Origin: Oscillospiraceae bacterium
GTDB taxonomy: Bacteria; Bacillota; Clostridia; Oscillospirales; Ruminococcaceae
Reading direction: 5' to 3'
Length of the DNA: 33,340 nucleotides
Assembly (NCBI GenBank): GCA_024695445.1
Contig: JAILIG010000010.1
Location: 1 to 33,340, forward strand
Part shown: in pieces, positions 8,027 to 18,272 of the stretch
Layout of the letters: each line of letters opens with the position of its first letter
Numbering within the stretch: the first letter of the stretch is position 1
Translations under genes and position numbers: made by a program
The notes under the pieces: generated by a model
Seen by the model: only the letters and a program-made list of their open reading frames with translations
Databases searched by the model: none
What the model was told of the DNA's origin: nothing

Positions 8027-10573
8027 ATGCAGGCGATTATTCTGGCTGCCGGCATGGGAAAACGCCTCAAGGAGCTCACAAAGGACAATACCAAGTGCAT
8101 GGTGAAGGTCAACGGCGTGCGCCTGATTGACCGGCTGATGGGACAGCTCGAAACACTGCACCTGACACGCGTCGTCGTTGTCATCGGCTACTGCGGCGAG
8201 GCGCTCAAGGCACATATCCGTTCCCTCGGACTGGAAACGGAGGTCGTCTTTGTCGAGAACCCGATCTATGACCAGACCAACAACATCTATTCGCTCTGGC
8301 TCGCGCACGAATGGCTCTGCGCCGAGGACACGCTGCTGTTTGAGTCCGACCTGATCTTTGAGGGCCGGATCGTCGAGCAGCTCATCGCAGATCCGCGCCC
8401 GAACCTCGCACTCGTGGACCGCTACGAGAGCTGGATGGACGGCACCTGCGTCAAAATCGACGCCGAGGATCACATTCTCGGCTTTGTGTCCAAAAGCAGC
8501 TTCCGCTTCAGCGAAGCCGCCGACTACTACAAGACGGTTAATATCTATAAATTCAGCCGCGATTTCTCCGCGAACCAGTATGTCCCGTTCCTCGAAGCGT
8601 ACAGCAAGGCGATGGGCAACAACCAGTATTACGAGCAGGTGCTGAAGATCATTGCGATGCTCGACAGCTCCCGCATCCAGGCGAAGCGCCTCTCCGGCGA
8701 ACGCTGGTACGAGATCGACGATGTGCAGGACCTCGACATTGCCGAGACGCTGTTCCCGGCGGAGGGCGTCTCGCAGATGCAGCGTATCAGCTCGCGGTAC
8801 GGCGGCTACTGGCGCTATCCCGATCTGCACGACTTCTGCTATCTCGTCAACCCGTTCTTCCCGACGGAGCGGATGCGTGACGAAATGCGCGCCAGCTTTG
8901 ACACGCTCGTCATGCAGTACCCGTCCGGCCTCAGAATCAACCGCATTCTGGCGGCCAAGAACTTCAACGTCCACTTTGAACAGATCACGGTCGGAAACGG
9001 CGCCGCGGAGCTGATCTCCGCACTGACGGCGGAGCTCTCCGGTACGCTCGGCATCATCCGTCCGACCTTTGAGGAATATCCGAACCGCTATGCCGGCGAG
9101 CAGATCGTCTTTTCGGCAGAGGCGCCGGACTTCACCTATACCGCAAAGGATCTGACGGACTTCTTCACCGGCAGCGGCATCTCCGCGCTGGTGCTCATCA
9201 ACCCGGACAATCCCTCCGGAAACTGCCTGTCCCGCGCGGAGCTCAACACCCTCACGGAATGGGCCGGCAGAGAGCGTATCCGCCTGATCGTGGACGAATC
9301 CTTTGCCGATTTCGCGGAGGATTCCGCACTCTCGCTCCTCGACCGCGACTTCCTCGCGGCCAATCCGCAGCTCATTGTCATCAAGAGCATTTCCAAGTCC
9401 CACGGCATTCCGGGACTGCGCCTCGGTGTGCTGGCATCGGGCGATACGCAGCTCGTGTCGGATATCTGCGGACGGCTTGCCATCTGGAATATCAATTCGC
9501 CGGCGGAATTCTATATGCAGATCTTTGAGAAATACCGCGCAGACTACGAGCGCGGACTCTCGCTGCTGCGGGCGGAGCGTGCGCGCTTCTTCGCGGCGCT
9601 CTCTCAGATTCCCGGCATCCGTCCGGTGCCCTCGCAGGCCAATTACATCATGGCCGAGGTCACGGGCAGCGCAGGCTCCGCGGCACTGGCCGAGCTGCTT
9701 TTGCAGGACAATCTGCTCATCAAGGATCTGAGCACAAAGGTCGGCGGCAGGCCGTATATCCGGCTCGCCGTCAAAACGCCGCAGGAAAACGACGCGCTGA
9801 TTGACGCGCTCAAAGCGGCTCTCACACAGACGGTGCGGCCGAAGAACAACTGGAAGCGCATCTGGGAGAAGCGGCAGCTGGACGACAGCTCCTTTGCTGC
9901 CTGCGCCGGCGATGCCGAGGCACTGTTCGTGGAATTAAAGCGCTGCAACGGCTTTGATGTGCAGGGCGGCAAGCTCTCGAAGGAGGCCATGCTCGGTCAG
10001 TATGAGATGATCCGGGAAAAGCTCGGCGCGGGCGCGCCCCGTCCGATGACCTCGGTCTATGAGGTCGGCTGCGGCAGCGGCGCCAATCTGCTGCTCTTTG
10101 CGCGGGACGGCTACCGCACCGGCGGCGTCGATTATTCCGCGGCGCTGATCGACATTGCAAAAAAGGTGCTGGACACGGACGATCTGCTCTGTGACGAGGC
10201 AAAGAATCTGCCCGAAACGCCGGTCTATGACTGCCTGCTCTCCAACAGCGTGTTTGCCTATTTCCAGGATCTCGAATATGCGGAGCAGGTGCTGGAGAAA
10301 ATGCTGCGCAAGACGGTGTATTCCATCGGCCTCATCGACATTTACGACGAGCAGAAGCAGGAGGCGTTCCTCGCCTACCGCCGCGCAACGGTCGAGGACT
10401 ACGAAAAGCGCTACGAGGGGCTCCCGAAGCTCTTTTACAGCCGGAAGTTCTTTACGGACTTTGCCGAAAAGCACGGTCTGCGCGTCGAGTTCCTGCCTTC
10501 GACGGTCGAGGGCTACTGGAACAACGATTTCATCTTCAATGTGTTTCTTTACCGGGACGGCAGTCAGTTATAA
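8027..10573 (+). CDS. Three-domain fusion: LicC-like cytidylyltransferase, fold-type I PLP enzyme, SAM methyltransferase
   Basis: This is an 848-residue trifunctional protein. Residues 1-245 form a nucleotidyltransferase of the LicC type: AAGMGKRLKELT and the P-loop-like Lys, ENPIYDQTNNIYSLWLA with the NNIYSL mark of phosphocholine cytidylyltransferases, and Asp108 in ESDLIF. Residues 255-600 are a HisC/CobD-like PLP domain with GG at 259-260, NPDNPSG (392-398), Asp423, Schiff-base Lys457 in SISKSHGIPGLRLG, and Arg579. Residues 645-848 are a class I methyltransferase with motif I VYEVGCGSGAN (677-687). GGGGGG precedes the ATG by seven bases, 17 bp after the YidC-TagF gene. A plausible but unproven reading is conversion of O-phosphoserine to phosphoethanolamine, N-methylation, and CDP activation. 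The PLP part could instead be an aminotransferase. Confidence 0.88.
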   Translation: MQAIILAAGMGKRLKELTKDNTKCMVKVNGVRLIDRLMGQLETLHLTRVVVVIGYCGEALKAHIRSLGLETEVVFVENPIYDQTNNIYSLWLAHEWLCAEDTLLFESDLIFEGRIVEQLIADPRPNLALVDRYESWMDGTCVKIDAEDHILGFVSKSSFRFSEAADYYKTVNIYKFSRDFSANQYVPFLEAYSKAMGNNQYYEQVLKIIAMLDSSRIQAKRLSGERWYEIDDVQDLDIAETLFPAEGVSQMQRISSRYGGYWRYPDLHDFCYLVNPFFPTERMRDEMRASFDTLVMQYPSGLRINRILAAKNFNVHFEQITVGNGAAELISALTAELSGTLGIIRPTFEEYPNRYAGEQIVFSAEAPDFTYTAKDLTDFFTGSGISALVLINPDNPSGNCLSRAELNTLTEWAGRERIRLIVDESFADFAEDSALSLLDRDFLAANPQLIVIKSISKSHGIPGLRLGVLASGDTQLVSDICGRLAIWNINSPAEFYMQIFEKYRADYERGLSLLRAERARFFAALSQIPGIRPVPSQANYIMAEVTGSAGSAALAELLLQDNLLIKDLSTKVGGRPYIRLAVKTPQENDALIDALKAALTQTVRPKNNWKRIWEKRQLDDSSFAACAGDAEALFVELKRCNGFDVQGGKLSKEAMLGQYEMIREKLGAGAPRPMTSVYEVGCGSGANLLLFARDGYRTGGVDYSAALIDIAKKVLDTDDLLCDEAKNLPETPVYDCLLSNSVFAYFQDLEYAEQVLEKMLRKTVYSIGLIDIYDEQKQEAFLAYRRATVEDYEKRYEGLPKLFYSRKFFTDFAEKHGLRVEFLPSTVEGYWNNDFIFNVFLYRDGSQL

Positions 10574-10586
10574 TCCCCCGACATTC

Positions 10587-10629
10587 AAAACGGCAGTACA
10601 CTGCATCAGACAGTGTACTGCCGTTTTTT
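10587..10629 (+). terminator. Strong intrinsic terminator, probably bidirectional
   Basis: Arms of 17 bp (10587-10603 and 10611-10627) flank a 7-nt loop, and a run of six T occurs at 10624-10629. On the minus strand the same hairpin is followed by TTTT. It lies between the convergent fusion-gene operon and the ABC transporter operon and can serve both. Confidence 0.92.
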
Positions 10630-10678
10630 CAGCTTTGCACCGCAGCCGCTTTCCAGATCAGATGCGGACACTGCGCGC

Positions 10679-13423
10679 TTACTCTGCGTTTTTCAGCGCC
10701 AGCACCTTCGGGATTCTGCGGATGCGCAGGAAATCGCAGACCGAGATGATGAGATAGGCCGCCGTGACCAGCGCAAACTCCCTGACAAAGCCCTCCGGCT
10801 TCATGATGAATGCGAAGTAGCCGCTGAGCCCCTGCAGCATGATCTCCCACATCCGCTTCATCGCATAGTAGCCGATCACAATCGCAATCAGCTCCGTGAC
10901 GATGACGACAAGCGCCGTTGTGAGCAGATAGAGCCGTGCGATCTCGCCGTCCTCATAGCCGAGGATCTTCACCATCGAAATCGGCCGCTCGTTCTTTTCG
11001 ATGATGATTTTTGTCAGCAGATACAGGATAATCGCGGCAACGATCATGCAGACATACTGGAAATACAGGATGTAGTTTCCGAAGGAATGATCGAGCTGCT
11101 TTGCAATTTTCATCATGTCGTCCGATGTGATCCGCTTGACAATCTGCTGCTCGTCCACATCGGAAATGGCCGCGTCCGAGAGGTAACCGGTGAAGGCGTC
11201 CGCGTCCCGTTCAAAGATCTCGTTGAAGCGGTCGTTCTGCATGAACACGGTCAGCGCCGCGTCGTAGTCATACACGCCGGCGACATTCCATGTGTACTGC
11301 TTGTTTTCGTACTTTTCATGCAGCGTAAACCGGTCGCCCGTGCTCAGGTGATACTTCTTTGCAAAGGCCGTGGAAATCCACATATCATCCGGATTTTTCT
11401 CCTCCGTCAGGCGGACATAGCGGCTGTTCGGCGCGATGCCGTAAACCGCGATTTCCTCGTTGTACTTCGCAGTGCGGTATTCCAGCGCGTTCATCGAAAA
11501 CGGCTCTGCGCCTTCCGTCTCCGTGCGGACGATTTCGCCGTCCTCATCCCTGTAATCGGTCAGGATGACCTGCTCCCTTGCAAACATCATGCCCGGCATG
11601 GTTTCCTGATAATAGGAGAGCGTCGAGGGCAGTCCGACCACCAGCGAGAGCAGCAGCATCACAAAGCTGATGCCCACAAACAGCATCAGATAATTGGGAA
11701 TATTCTGCAGCAATACGCGCAGACGGAACCGCCGGAAGAAGCTCCAGCGCGGCAGACGGACTGCCTTTTTGCGGCGCGTTTTCTTGAGGTCGTGCCGCAG
11801 GAATTTCAGCGGGGACAGCCGCAGCATCCGGACAATGACGATCAGGTTGATCGCCAGCATCAGCACAAACGGCACAACCGTCGTGCGGATGAACGCCTCC
11901 GGCGTCCAGAGCGTTTCATAGGTCGGCAGGCTGTAGCTTTGGTAATACATCCCGACCGCGATGTCTTTGAATACCGTGTAGCCGAGCACATTGCCGACAA
12001 TCGCCGCCAGCACGACGATCAGCAGCGGCGCGCTCATGTAGTAGCGCAGCAGCTCGCCCTTCGTGAAGCCGGACGCCCGCAGCGTACCGATCACGGAGGC
12101 CTCCTTTTCCAGCGTGCTGCTGATGTTCACCGCGAAAATGAACGCGAGCACCGCCGTCAGCACATAGAGAATGACGCCGCACATCGCCACATCCGAGCCG
12201 AGGTCATCCTCCGCAAAGGTGATGGCGTGGTTTGCATACGCCGGCACATAGTCCTTGATTTCCAGCTCTTTTTCGGACACGGCGGTCTGCGTAATCAGCG
12301 CCTTGAGGAAGTGATCGGACAAGGTCTTTTCCTCGTACAGATCGGCAGGCGCGTTTTTGTAGGTAAAGGCGTAATTTGCGTGCAGCGCCGTGCCGATGCG
12401 TGCAAAGCCCTCATCCGTCACCATGCCGACATTGAAGGTCAGCGCATCAAACATCGTGTCGGTATTGCTCTCAAACAGTGTGATGTAATCGGTGAACGAG
12501 GCAAGCCCGACGACCTCAAACTCCGCGCCGTCTGCCCTGACCGTGTCGCCGATCCGAATGCCGGCATTGTCCGCGTGCATCCGGTCGATGATGATTTCGC
12601 GGTCATTCTCCGGCGCTCTGCCGGACAGCAGATCGTAGAGATTGACTTCCCTGCGCTCGCCGTACACCCGGACGGTCCCTTCAAAATCCGGACTGCCGGG
12701 AAGATGCTCCTCCGCGTTTTTATAAAACAGCTCATACACACGGACCGGCACCGCGTCAAACAACCGGTCGAGCTCGTAACGCTCCGCCAGCTTGTCATAT
12801 TCCCTGTCGATCTCTTTGTCAATCTCGTCATGCGCCTTGCCGGTCGCTTCGGAGAGGGCGTTTTTGTAGTCCTCCGAGTCCCAAGCCGCGTTCAGCGCAT
12901 CGCGGACCGCCTGTTCGTAGTTCTCATTCATTGCGGCTTTGAGCGCATTGTCAACGCTTTCCTGCCGGATTGCTTCGGGCAGGTCTGCGCCGGCCTCCGC
13001 AAGCTGCGCGTCCACCGCCGCGGTCACCTGCTCCGTGATTCCGGCCTTCACCTGCTCGCGGACCTTTTCCTCTACGGCCTCCCGCACCGCCTTTTCAATG
13101 TCCGGTGCGGCTTTTTCGTACGCCCGCTCGCGGAAAATCTTTGCCATATCGGCTTTTTTGCCGGTTTCAATCGCTGCGATGATATCCGGATCGGCAGCGC
13201 GGGACAGCTCGAAATGCCCGTTCTCCCGGTGAAATTTCTCTGCATTGCTGCTGAGCGAGGCCATCATGCTTTTGTTTCCGACATACATTCCCGAAACAAA
13301 TCCGATCGTGACGACCAGCATCGCAAAGATCATCAGATAACGCTTCCAGTCGCGCAGCAGATCGCGGCAGACACGGCGGCGCAGCGGATTTTTCGGACGC
13401 TTTCCAAACTGAATGTGTTCCAT
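10679..13423 (-). CDS. FtsX/MacB-like ABC transporter permease with a large extracytoplasmic coiled-coil region
   Basis: This 914-residue permease is the membrane partner of the ATPase encoded just upstream. One helix near residues 28-50 (YLMIFAMLVVTIGFVSGMYVG) is followed by a large outside region. That region includes a charged, heptad-like stretch (about 100-230, with repeats such as VREAVEEKVREQV). A first FtsX-type domain has several helices (about 415-545, with the GTLRASGFTKGELLRYYM loop), and a second set of helices and a C-terminal FtsX domain follow (about 575-910). The duplicated FtsX layout is typical of the large Gram-positive permeases that export lipids or peptides or sense antimicrobials. 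GGAGG precedes the ATG by seven bases and lies next to the ATPase stop codon. The substrate cannot be read from the sequence, but the manganese riboswitch upstream is a clue to regulation. Confidence 0.9.
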   Translation of the reverse strand: MEHIQFGKRPKNPLRRRVCRDLLRDWKRYLMIFAMLVVTIGFVSGMYVGNKSMMASLSSNAEKFHRENGHFELSRAADPDIIAAIETGKKADMAKIFRERAYEKAAPDIEKAVREAVEEKVREQVKAGITEQVTAAVDAQLAEAGADLPEAIRQESVDNALKAAMNENYEQAVRDALNAAWDSEDYKNALSEATGKAHDEIDKEIDREYDKLAERYELDRLFDAVPVRVYELFYKNAEEHLPGSPDFEGTVRVYGERREVNLYDLLSGRAPENDREIIIDRMHADNAGIRIGDTVRADGAEFEVVGLASFTDYITLFESNTDTMFDALTFNVGMVTDEGFARIGTALHANYAFTYKNAPADLYEEKTLSDHFLKALITQTAVSEKELEIKDYVPAYANHAITFAEDDLGSDVAMCGVILYVLTAVLAFIFAVNISSTLEKEASVIGTLRASGFTKGELLRYYMSAPLLIVVLAAIVGNVLGYTVFKDIAVGMYYQSYSLPTYETLWTPEAFIRTTVVPFVLMLAINLIVIVRMLRLSPLKFLRHDLKKTRRKKAVRLPRWSFFRRFRLRVLLQNIPNYLMLFVGISFVMLLLSLVVGLPSTLSYYQETMPGMMFAREQVILTDYRDEDGEIVRTETEGAEPFSMNALEYRTAKYNEEIAVYGIAPNSRYVRLTEEKNPDDMWISTAFAKKYHLSTGDRFTLHEKYENKQYTWNVAGVYDYDAALTVFMQNDRFNEIFERDADAFTGYLSDAAISDVDEQQIVKRITSDDMMKIAKQLDHSFGNYILYFQYVCMIVAAIILYLLTKIIIEKNERPISMVKILGYEDGEIARLYLLTTALVVIVTELIAIVIGYYAMKRMWEIMLQGLSGYFAFIMKPEGFVREFALVTAAYLIISVCDFLRIRRIPKVLALKNAE

Positions 13424-13435
13424 GCAGCCGCCTCC

Positions 13436-14152
13436 TTACCATTCCAGCGCGGCGGCTGTGATTTTCTCTGTATTGCGGTCATCATGACGGATCCGGCCGT
13501 CGCGCAGCTTGATGACATGGTCTGCCATGCGGCGGATCGCCTCGTTGTGCGTGACCATGATGACCGTGTTGCCGTACTTCTGATTGACCTCCTCGATCAG
13601 CCTGAGAATCTCCTTGGATGTGGTGTAGTCGAGCGCGCCGGTCGGCTCGTCGCAGAGCAGAATATCCGGGTTCTTGACGATTGCGCGCCCGATGGATACG
13701 CGCTGCTGCTGTCCGCCGGAGAGCTGGTTCGGGAGCTTGTACCGGTGCTCAAAAAGGCCGAGAATCTTCAGCAGCTCGTCGATATCCAGCGGCTGCTCCG
13801 AGAGATACGCGCCCGCCTCGATGTTCTCCTTGACATTGAGGTTCGGGATGAGGTTGTACGCCTGAAAGACATAGCCGAGATGTCTGCGGCGGTAGCGTGT
13901 CAGGCCTTTTTCATTCATGTCTTCGAGCTTGTCCCCGTTGATGAGGATTTCACCCTCGTCCGCGCTGTCGATGCCGCCCAGAATGTTCAGCAGCGTCGAT
14001 TTGCCTGAGCCGGAAGGTCCCAGCAGCACACAGAATTCGCCCCTGCTGACCGTGAAATCCAGCCCGCGCAGGACATCCTGCTTCGTGTCGCCGCTGCCGA
14101 AGCTCTTTTTCAGGCCGCGGACCTCCAAAAACTTTCTTTCTGCTTCGCTCAT
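13436..14152 (-). CDS. ABC transporter ATP-binding protein (LolD/MacB type)
   Basis: This is the ATPase of the MacB/FtsX-like exporter. It has Walker A GPSGSGKS (45-52), the Q-loop in [10 protein letters not shown], the signature LSGGQQQR, Walker [13 protein letters not shown] and the switch histidine in VTHN. The DEPTGALD form is typical of the LolD/MacB/Salivaricin-type ATPases that pair with FtsX permeases. The start is taken as the ATG at 14152, nine bases after GAGG. An ATG two codons earlier (14158) is only three bases from it. The stop codon overlaps the ribosome binding site of the permease gene. The gene is the first behind a yybP-ykoY riboswitch. Confidence 0.94.
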   Translation of the reverse strand: MSEAERKFLEVRGLKKSFGSGDTKQDVLRGLDFTVSRGEFCVLLGPSGSGKSTLLNILGGIDSADEGEILINGDKLEDMNEKGLTRYRRRHLGYVFQAYNLIPNLNVKENIEAGAYLSEQPLDIDELLKILGLFEHRYKLPNQLSGGQQQRVSIGRAIVKNPDILLCDEPTGALDYTTSKEILRLIEEVNQKYGNTVIMVTHNEAIRRMADHVIKLRDGRIRHDDRNTEKITAAALEW

Positions 14153-14199
14153 GTTCATGTACCTCGTTTCTCTTCACATTCGGATGTCTTTTTTCGGGC

Positions 14200-14234
14200 A
14201 AAACAAAACGGACATGACCGAAAGCCATGTCCGT
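14200..14234 (-). terminator. Intrinsic terminator forming the expression platform of the riboswitch
   Basis: On the minus strand, 9-bp arms (ACGGACATG, CATGTCCGT; 14208-14216 and 14226-14234) enclose a 9-nt loop and are followed by TTTTGTTTT (14200-14208). It lies about 55 nt downstream of the aptamer and before the ATPase gene. The CAUGU at the 3' end of the aptamer could pair with ACAUG of the terminator arm, which would allow switching. Confidence 0.85.
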
Positions 14235-14289
14235 GAAGATCAGATTCAGACTTCATGCATAGCTTACGGCAGGTGATTCGCCCAAAAGT

Positions 14290-14380
14290 TATACATGAGT
14301 CTCGCAAATTAAAACAAGCCAGACCGAAAGGCCAGGATGTTGACTTGTTGCTCGAAAGAGCTTGCTACTCCCTCATTACG
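14290..14380 (-). ncRNA. yybP-ykoY (manganese) riboswitch aptamer
   Basis: On the minus strand, P1 pairs ATGAG (14372-14376) with CTCAT (14295-14299). Inside it lie the two conserved halves of the family's metal loop, GGAGTAGC (14364-14371) and GCGAGA (14300-14305). A GCTC-TTTC-GAGC hairpin follows as P2. P3 is formed by AACAAG and CTTGTT, with GTCAACATCC as the second loop, and P4 is topped by a CTTTCGG-type loop. This arrangement matches the yybP-ykoY family, which binds Mn2+ and usually activates metal exporters. A promoter, the aptamer, a terminator and the coding sequence are all in the expected order. Confidence 0.85.
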
Positions 14381-14385
14381 CTTTT

Positions 14386-14414
14386 ATTCTAATGCAGAAC
14401 CGCTGCTTTGTCAA
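14386..14414 (-). promoter_or_regulatory. Promoter of the riboswitch and ABC transporter operon
   Basis: On the minus strand there is TTGACA (14409-14414), 17 nt, then TAGAAT (14386-14391). The predicted start, near 14380, is just before the aptamer. Confidence 0.85.
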
Positions 14415-14570
14415 GAGGTATACCGCAATCATCATAAAAATCCAGAAATCGAATAAAAGCATTTCTGCTTCGGGCATTGTTCATGTGCAGAATAGCCGTC
14501 GGATACGGGAAGCGCCGCCTGCCGGCGATGCAGCCACTTCAGACGCCGCGGCAATCCCGGAGATATCCTG

Positions 14571-14716
14571 TTAGCAGCAGCTAATCACAATCCAAAAGAA
14601 AACGGTTAGTAACTGCTAACCGCGTTTATTTTAGCACTTCCGCCCTGATTTGTCAAGCAGTTTCAGCGAATCAGACGGATTTTCGTGAGTTTGAATAATA
14701 GTATGCTAACGCTAAC
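14571..14716. promoter_or_regulatory. Cluster of GCTAA-type inverted and direct repeats (operator-like)
   Basis: TTAGC-AGCA-GCTAA is a perfect inverted repeat (14571-14584). CGGTTAG and CTAACCG form a second one (14603-14609 and 14616-14622), directly downstream of the -10 element of the orphan promoter. GCTAACGCTAAC is a direct repeat (14705-14716), about 50 bp upstream of the -35. The second repeat is also followed by TTTTCTTTT on the minus strand, so a terminator reading is possible, but it overlaps the predicted start site, which favours an operator. Confidence 0.6.
14628..14656 (-). promoter_or_regulatory. Orphan consensus-like sigma-A promoter
   Basis: On the minus strand there is TTGACA (14651-14656), 17 nt, then TAAAAT (14628-14633). 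The predicted start is near 14621, inside an inverted repeat. No annotated gene follows before the riboswitch promoter 210 bp away, so it may be a second, regulated promoter of the ABC operon or drive a small RNA. Confidence 0.75.
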
Positions 14717-14777
14717 TAAATGCGTTGTACGGTCTGCCGGCAGCACTTCATTATGAATCCGCCGGAGATACAGCTAA

Positions 14778-14815
14778 GGGGGACGCCCGCTGCCGCAGGG
14801 CGTCCCCCTCTTTTT
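14778..14815 (+). terminator. GC-rich hairpin downstream of clpE, with a T-run in plus orientation
   Basis: Arms of 11 bp (14778-14788 and 14798-14808) enclose a 9-nt loop, and TCTTTTT follows on the plus strand. On the minus strand, the direction of clpE, only TTAGC follows. It may stabilise or end the clpE transcript, but the canonical U-run is on the opposite strand, where no gene was found. Confidence 0.7.
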
Positions 14816-14872
14816 CCGTCCGGAGTGCGATGAGGCGTAAAGCCCCATTGGAATCCGGAGATACCGCTTAAT

Positions 14873-17194
<2,322 letters not shown>

Positions 17195-17262
17195 TGTATC
17201 ACTCCGGCACCCGCACGGCAGCGGATGCCTGCTCCTTTCTTCCCGTCCCCGCTTCCATTCTG

Positions 17263-18174
17263 TCAGAGAATGATGTCGAGGTGGTTATATAAATGGCTGA
17301 ACAGCTTGGATTCCTGAATCGTCGGCTCGTTGAAGCACAGCAGATTGCCGCCGCCCAGCATGACTAGAAGCCGCACCACCAGCGTCATCAGCATCAGAAC
17401 GGTCAGTGCCTCGATCACGCCGACCAGCGCGCCGAGCACCCGTTCCTTGGTGCGGGTGTTATTGAAGAACATTGTGTTTTCCAGCAGCGCGCCGATGACC
17501 GCCGCAATGACCATGATGATCGAAAAGATAATCAGATAGCTGAAAATCTGAAGCACCTCCAGCGTCGGCTCCTTTGCAAAGGACTCCTCGGAGAAGGTCA
17601 CGGCCTGTGACGCGGTGTTCGGTGTGCGCAGCAGGGAAATCAGCTCCCGCATCATATACGGATCCGATGCAGTCTGCTTTTCAAAATTGGCGCGGACATA
17701 CGCCGGCAGATAATCGTCCAGCGCCTTGCCGTAGCCTGCCGTCACGGCATCGTAGACCACCTTGCGTGTCTGGTCGATGTTCAAAAACTCGTTGCCGCCG
17801 TTCTTCTGCTTGAACAGCGTATAGAGCCTGCCGACAAACCGGTCGCAGTCATCCGAATCCAGATAGCTGCGGACAATACCCTTATCGACCGTGAAACCGT
17901 ACTGGTTGGTGTTCACGGCCGTGCTGACACAGGCCGACAGGTCAAAATGCCGGTGTGCATCCTCGATCGCGGAGACAGTTGTATCCTGTGTCACGCCGTC
18001 ATACAGCACCGGCGCCATCGCCATTGAGACGAAAGATGCCGCCAGCGCAGAGACAAAATATCCGATGCCCAGCACCAGAACCTTGGTCACGCCTCGTTTT
18101 CCGTTTGAATAAATGACAAAAATACAAATGATGATGACCAATGCGTCAAAAATCCACCAAAAAAAGGTGCTCAT
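17263..18174 (-). CDS. CvpA-like membrane protein with an extracytoplasmic insertion
   Basis: This 303-residue integral membrane protein resembles the CvpA (colicin V production) family, whose role is still poorly defined. Two N-terminal hydrophobic helices (about 7-22 and 30-55) and two C-terminal ones (about 208-232 and 250-280) flank a soluble region of about 145 residues. Ordinary CvpA proteins lack so large a middle part. The motif VLGALVGVIEALTVLML near the third/fourth helix is the CvpA-like element. The start is the ATG at 18174 (MSTFFWW), with GGGAGG 10 bases upstream. A start 12 codons earlier would add the charged stretch MQMHEIREDETG. The next gene, clpE, follows 68 bp downstream of the stop. 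Confidence 0.7.
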   Translation of the reverse strand: MSTFFWWIFDALVIIICIFVIYSNGKRGVTKVLVLGIGYFVSALAASFVSMAMAPVLYDGVTQDTTVSAIEDAHRHFDLSACVSTAVNTNQYGFTVDKGIVRSYLDSDDCDRFVGRLYTLFKQKNGGNEFLNIDQTRKVVYDAVTAGYGKALDDYLPAYVRANFEKQTASDPYMMRELISLLRTPNTASQAVTFSEESFAKEPTLEVLQIFSYLIIFSIIMVIAAVIGALLENTMFFNNTRTKERVLGALVGVIEALTVLMLMTLVVRLLVMLGGGNLLCFNEPTIQESKLFSHLYNHLDIIL

Positions 18175-18218
18175 TCCTGTTTCATCCTCCCGTATCTCGT
18201 GCATTTGCACGAACTTCG

Positions 18219-18249
18219 GCTGTCCGGATGCTCCGGCAGCTTTTTTTCT
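18219..18249 (+). terminator. Intrinsic-terminator signature on the strand opposite to the operon
   Basis: GCTG-T-CCGG (18219-18227) and CCGGCAGC (18233-18240) form a GC-rich stem with one bulged base, followed by TTTTTTT (18241-18247) on the plus strand. All neighbouring genes are on the minus strand. A second hairpin, TCGTGC-ATTT-GCACGA (18197-18212), lies just upstream of the cvpA-like gene's ribosome binding site. Confidence 0.6.
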
Positions 18250-18272
18250 GTCTGTAATATGGAATCCTGACT

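Larger units (their letters stand above)
14415..14872. other. Gene-free stretch with an orphan promoter and repeated motifs
   Basis: No recognisable gene lies between the riboswitch promoter and the end of clpE. The stretch holds an orphan minus-strand promoter, a cluster of GCTAAC/GTTAGC elements, a large hairpin near clpE and three loose copies of AATCC-n-GGAGATA (near 14553, 14757 and 14853). The only minus-strand frame that follows the orphan promoter encodes 31 residues from the ATG at 14484 and ends inside the next promoter's -10 element. It resembles nothing I recognise. Confidence 0.6.

Noticed and set aside
10613-14008. A 1131-residue open frame on the plus strand opposite the ABC transporter genes
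   Set aside because: It is an antisense shadow: it is rich in His, Arg, Gln and Asp, has no domain or ribosome binding site, and lies exactly over a well-supported permease and ATPase with conserved motifs.
14389-14484. A 31-residue minus-strand frame beginning at the ATG at 14484, after the orphan promoter
   Set aside because: No ribosome binding site or family, and its stop codon lies in the -10 element of the riboswitch promoter; it is probably chance.
14631-14645. CIRCE heat-shock operator near clpE
   Set aside because: Only a TTAGCACTT-like half is present, with no inverted partner, and it lies downstream of clpE, not before it.
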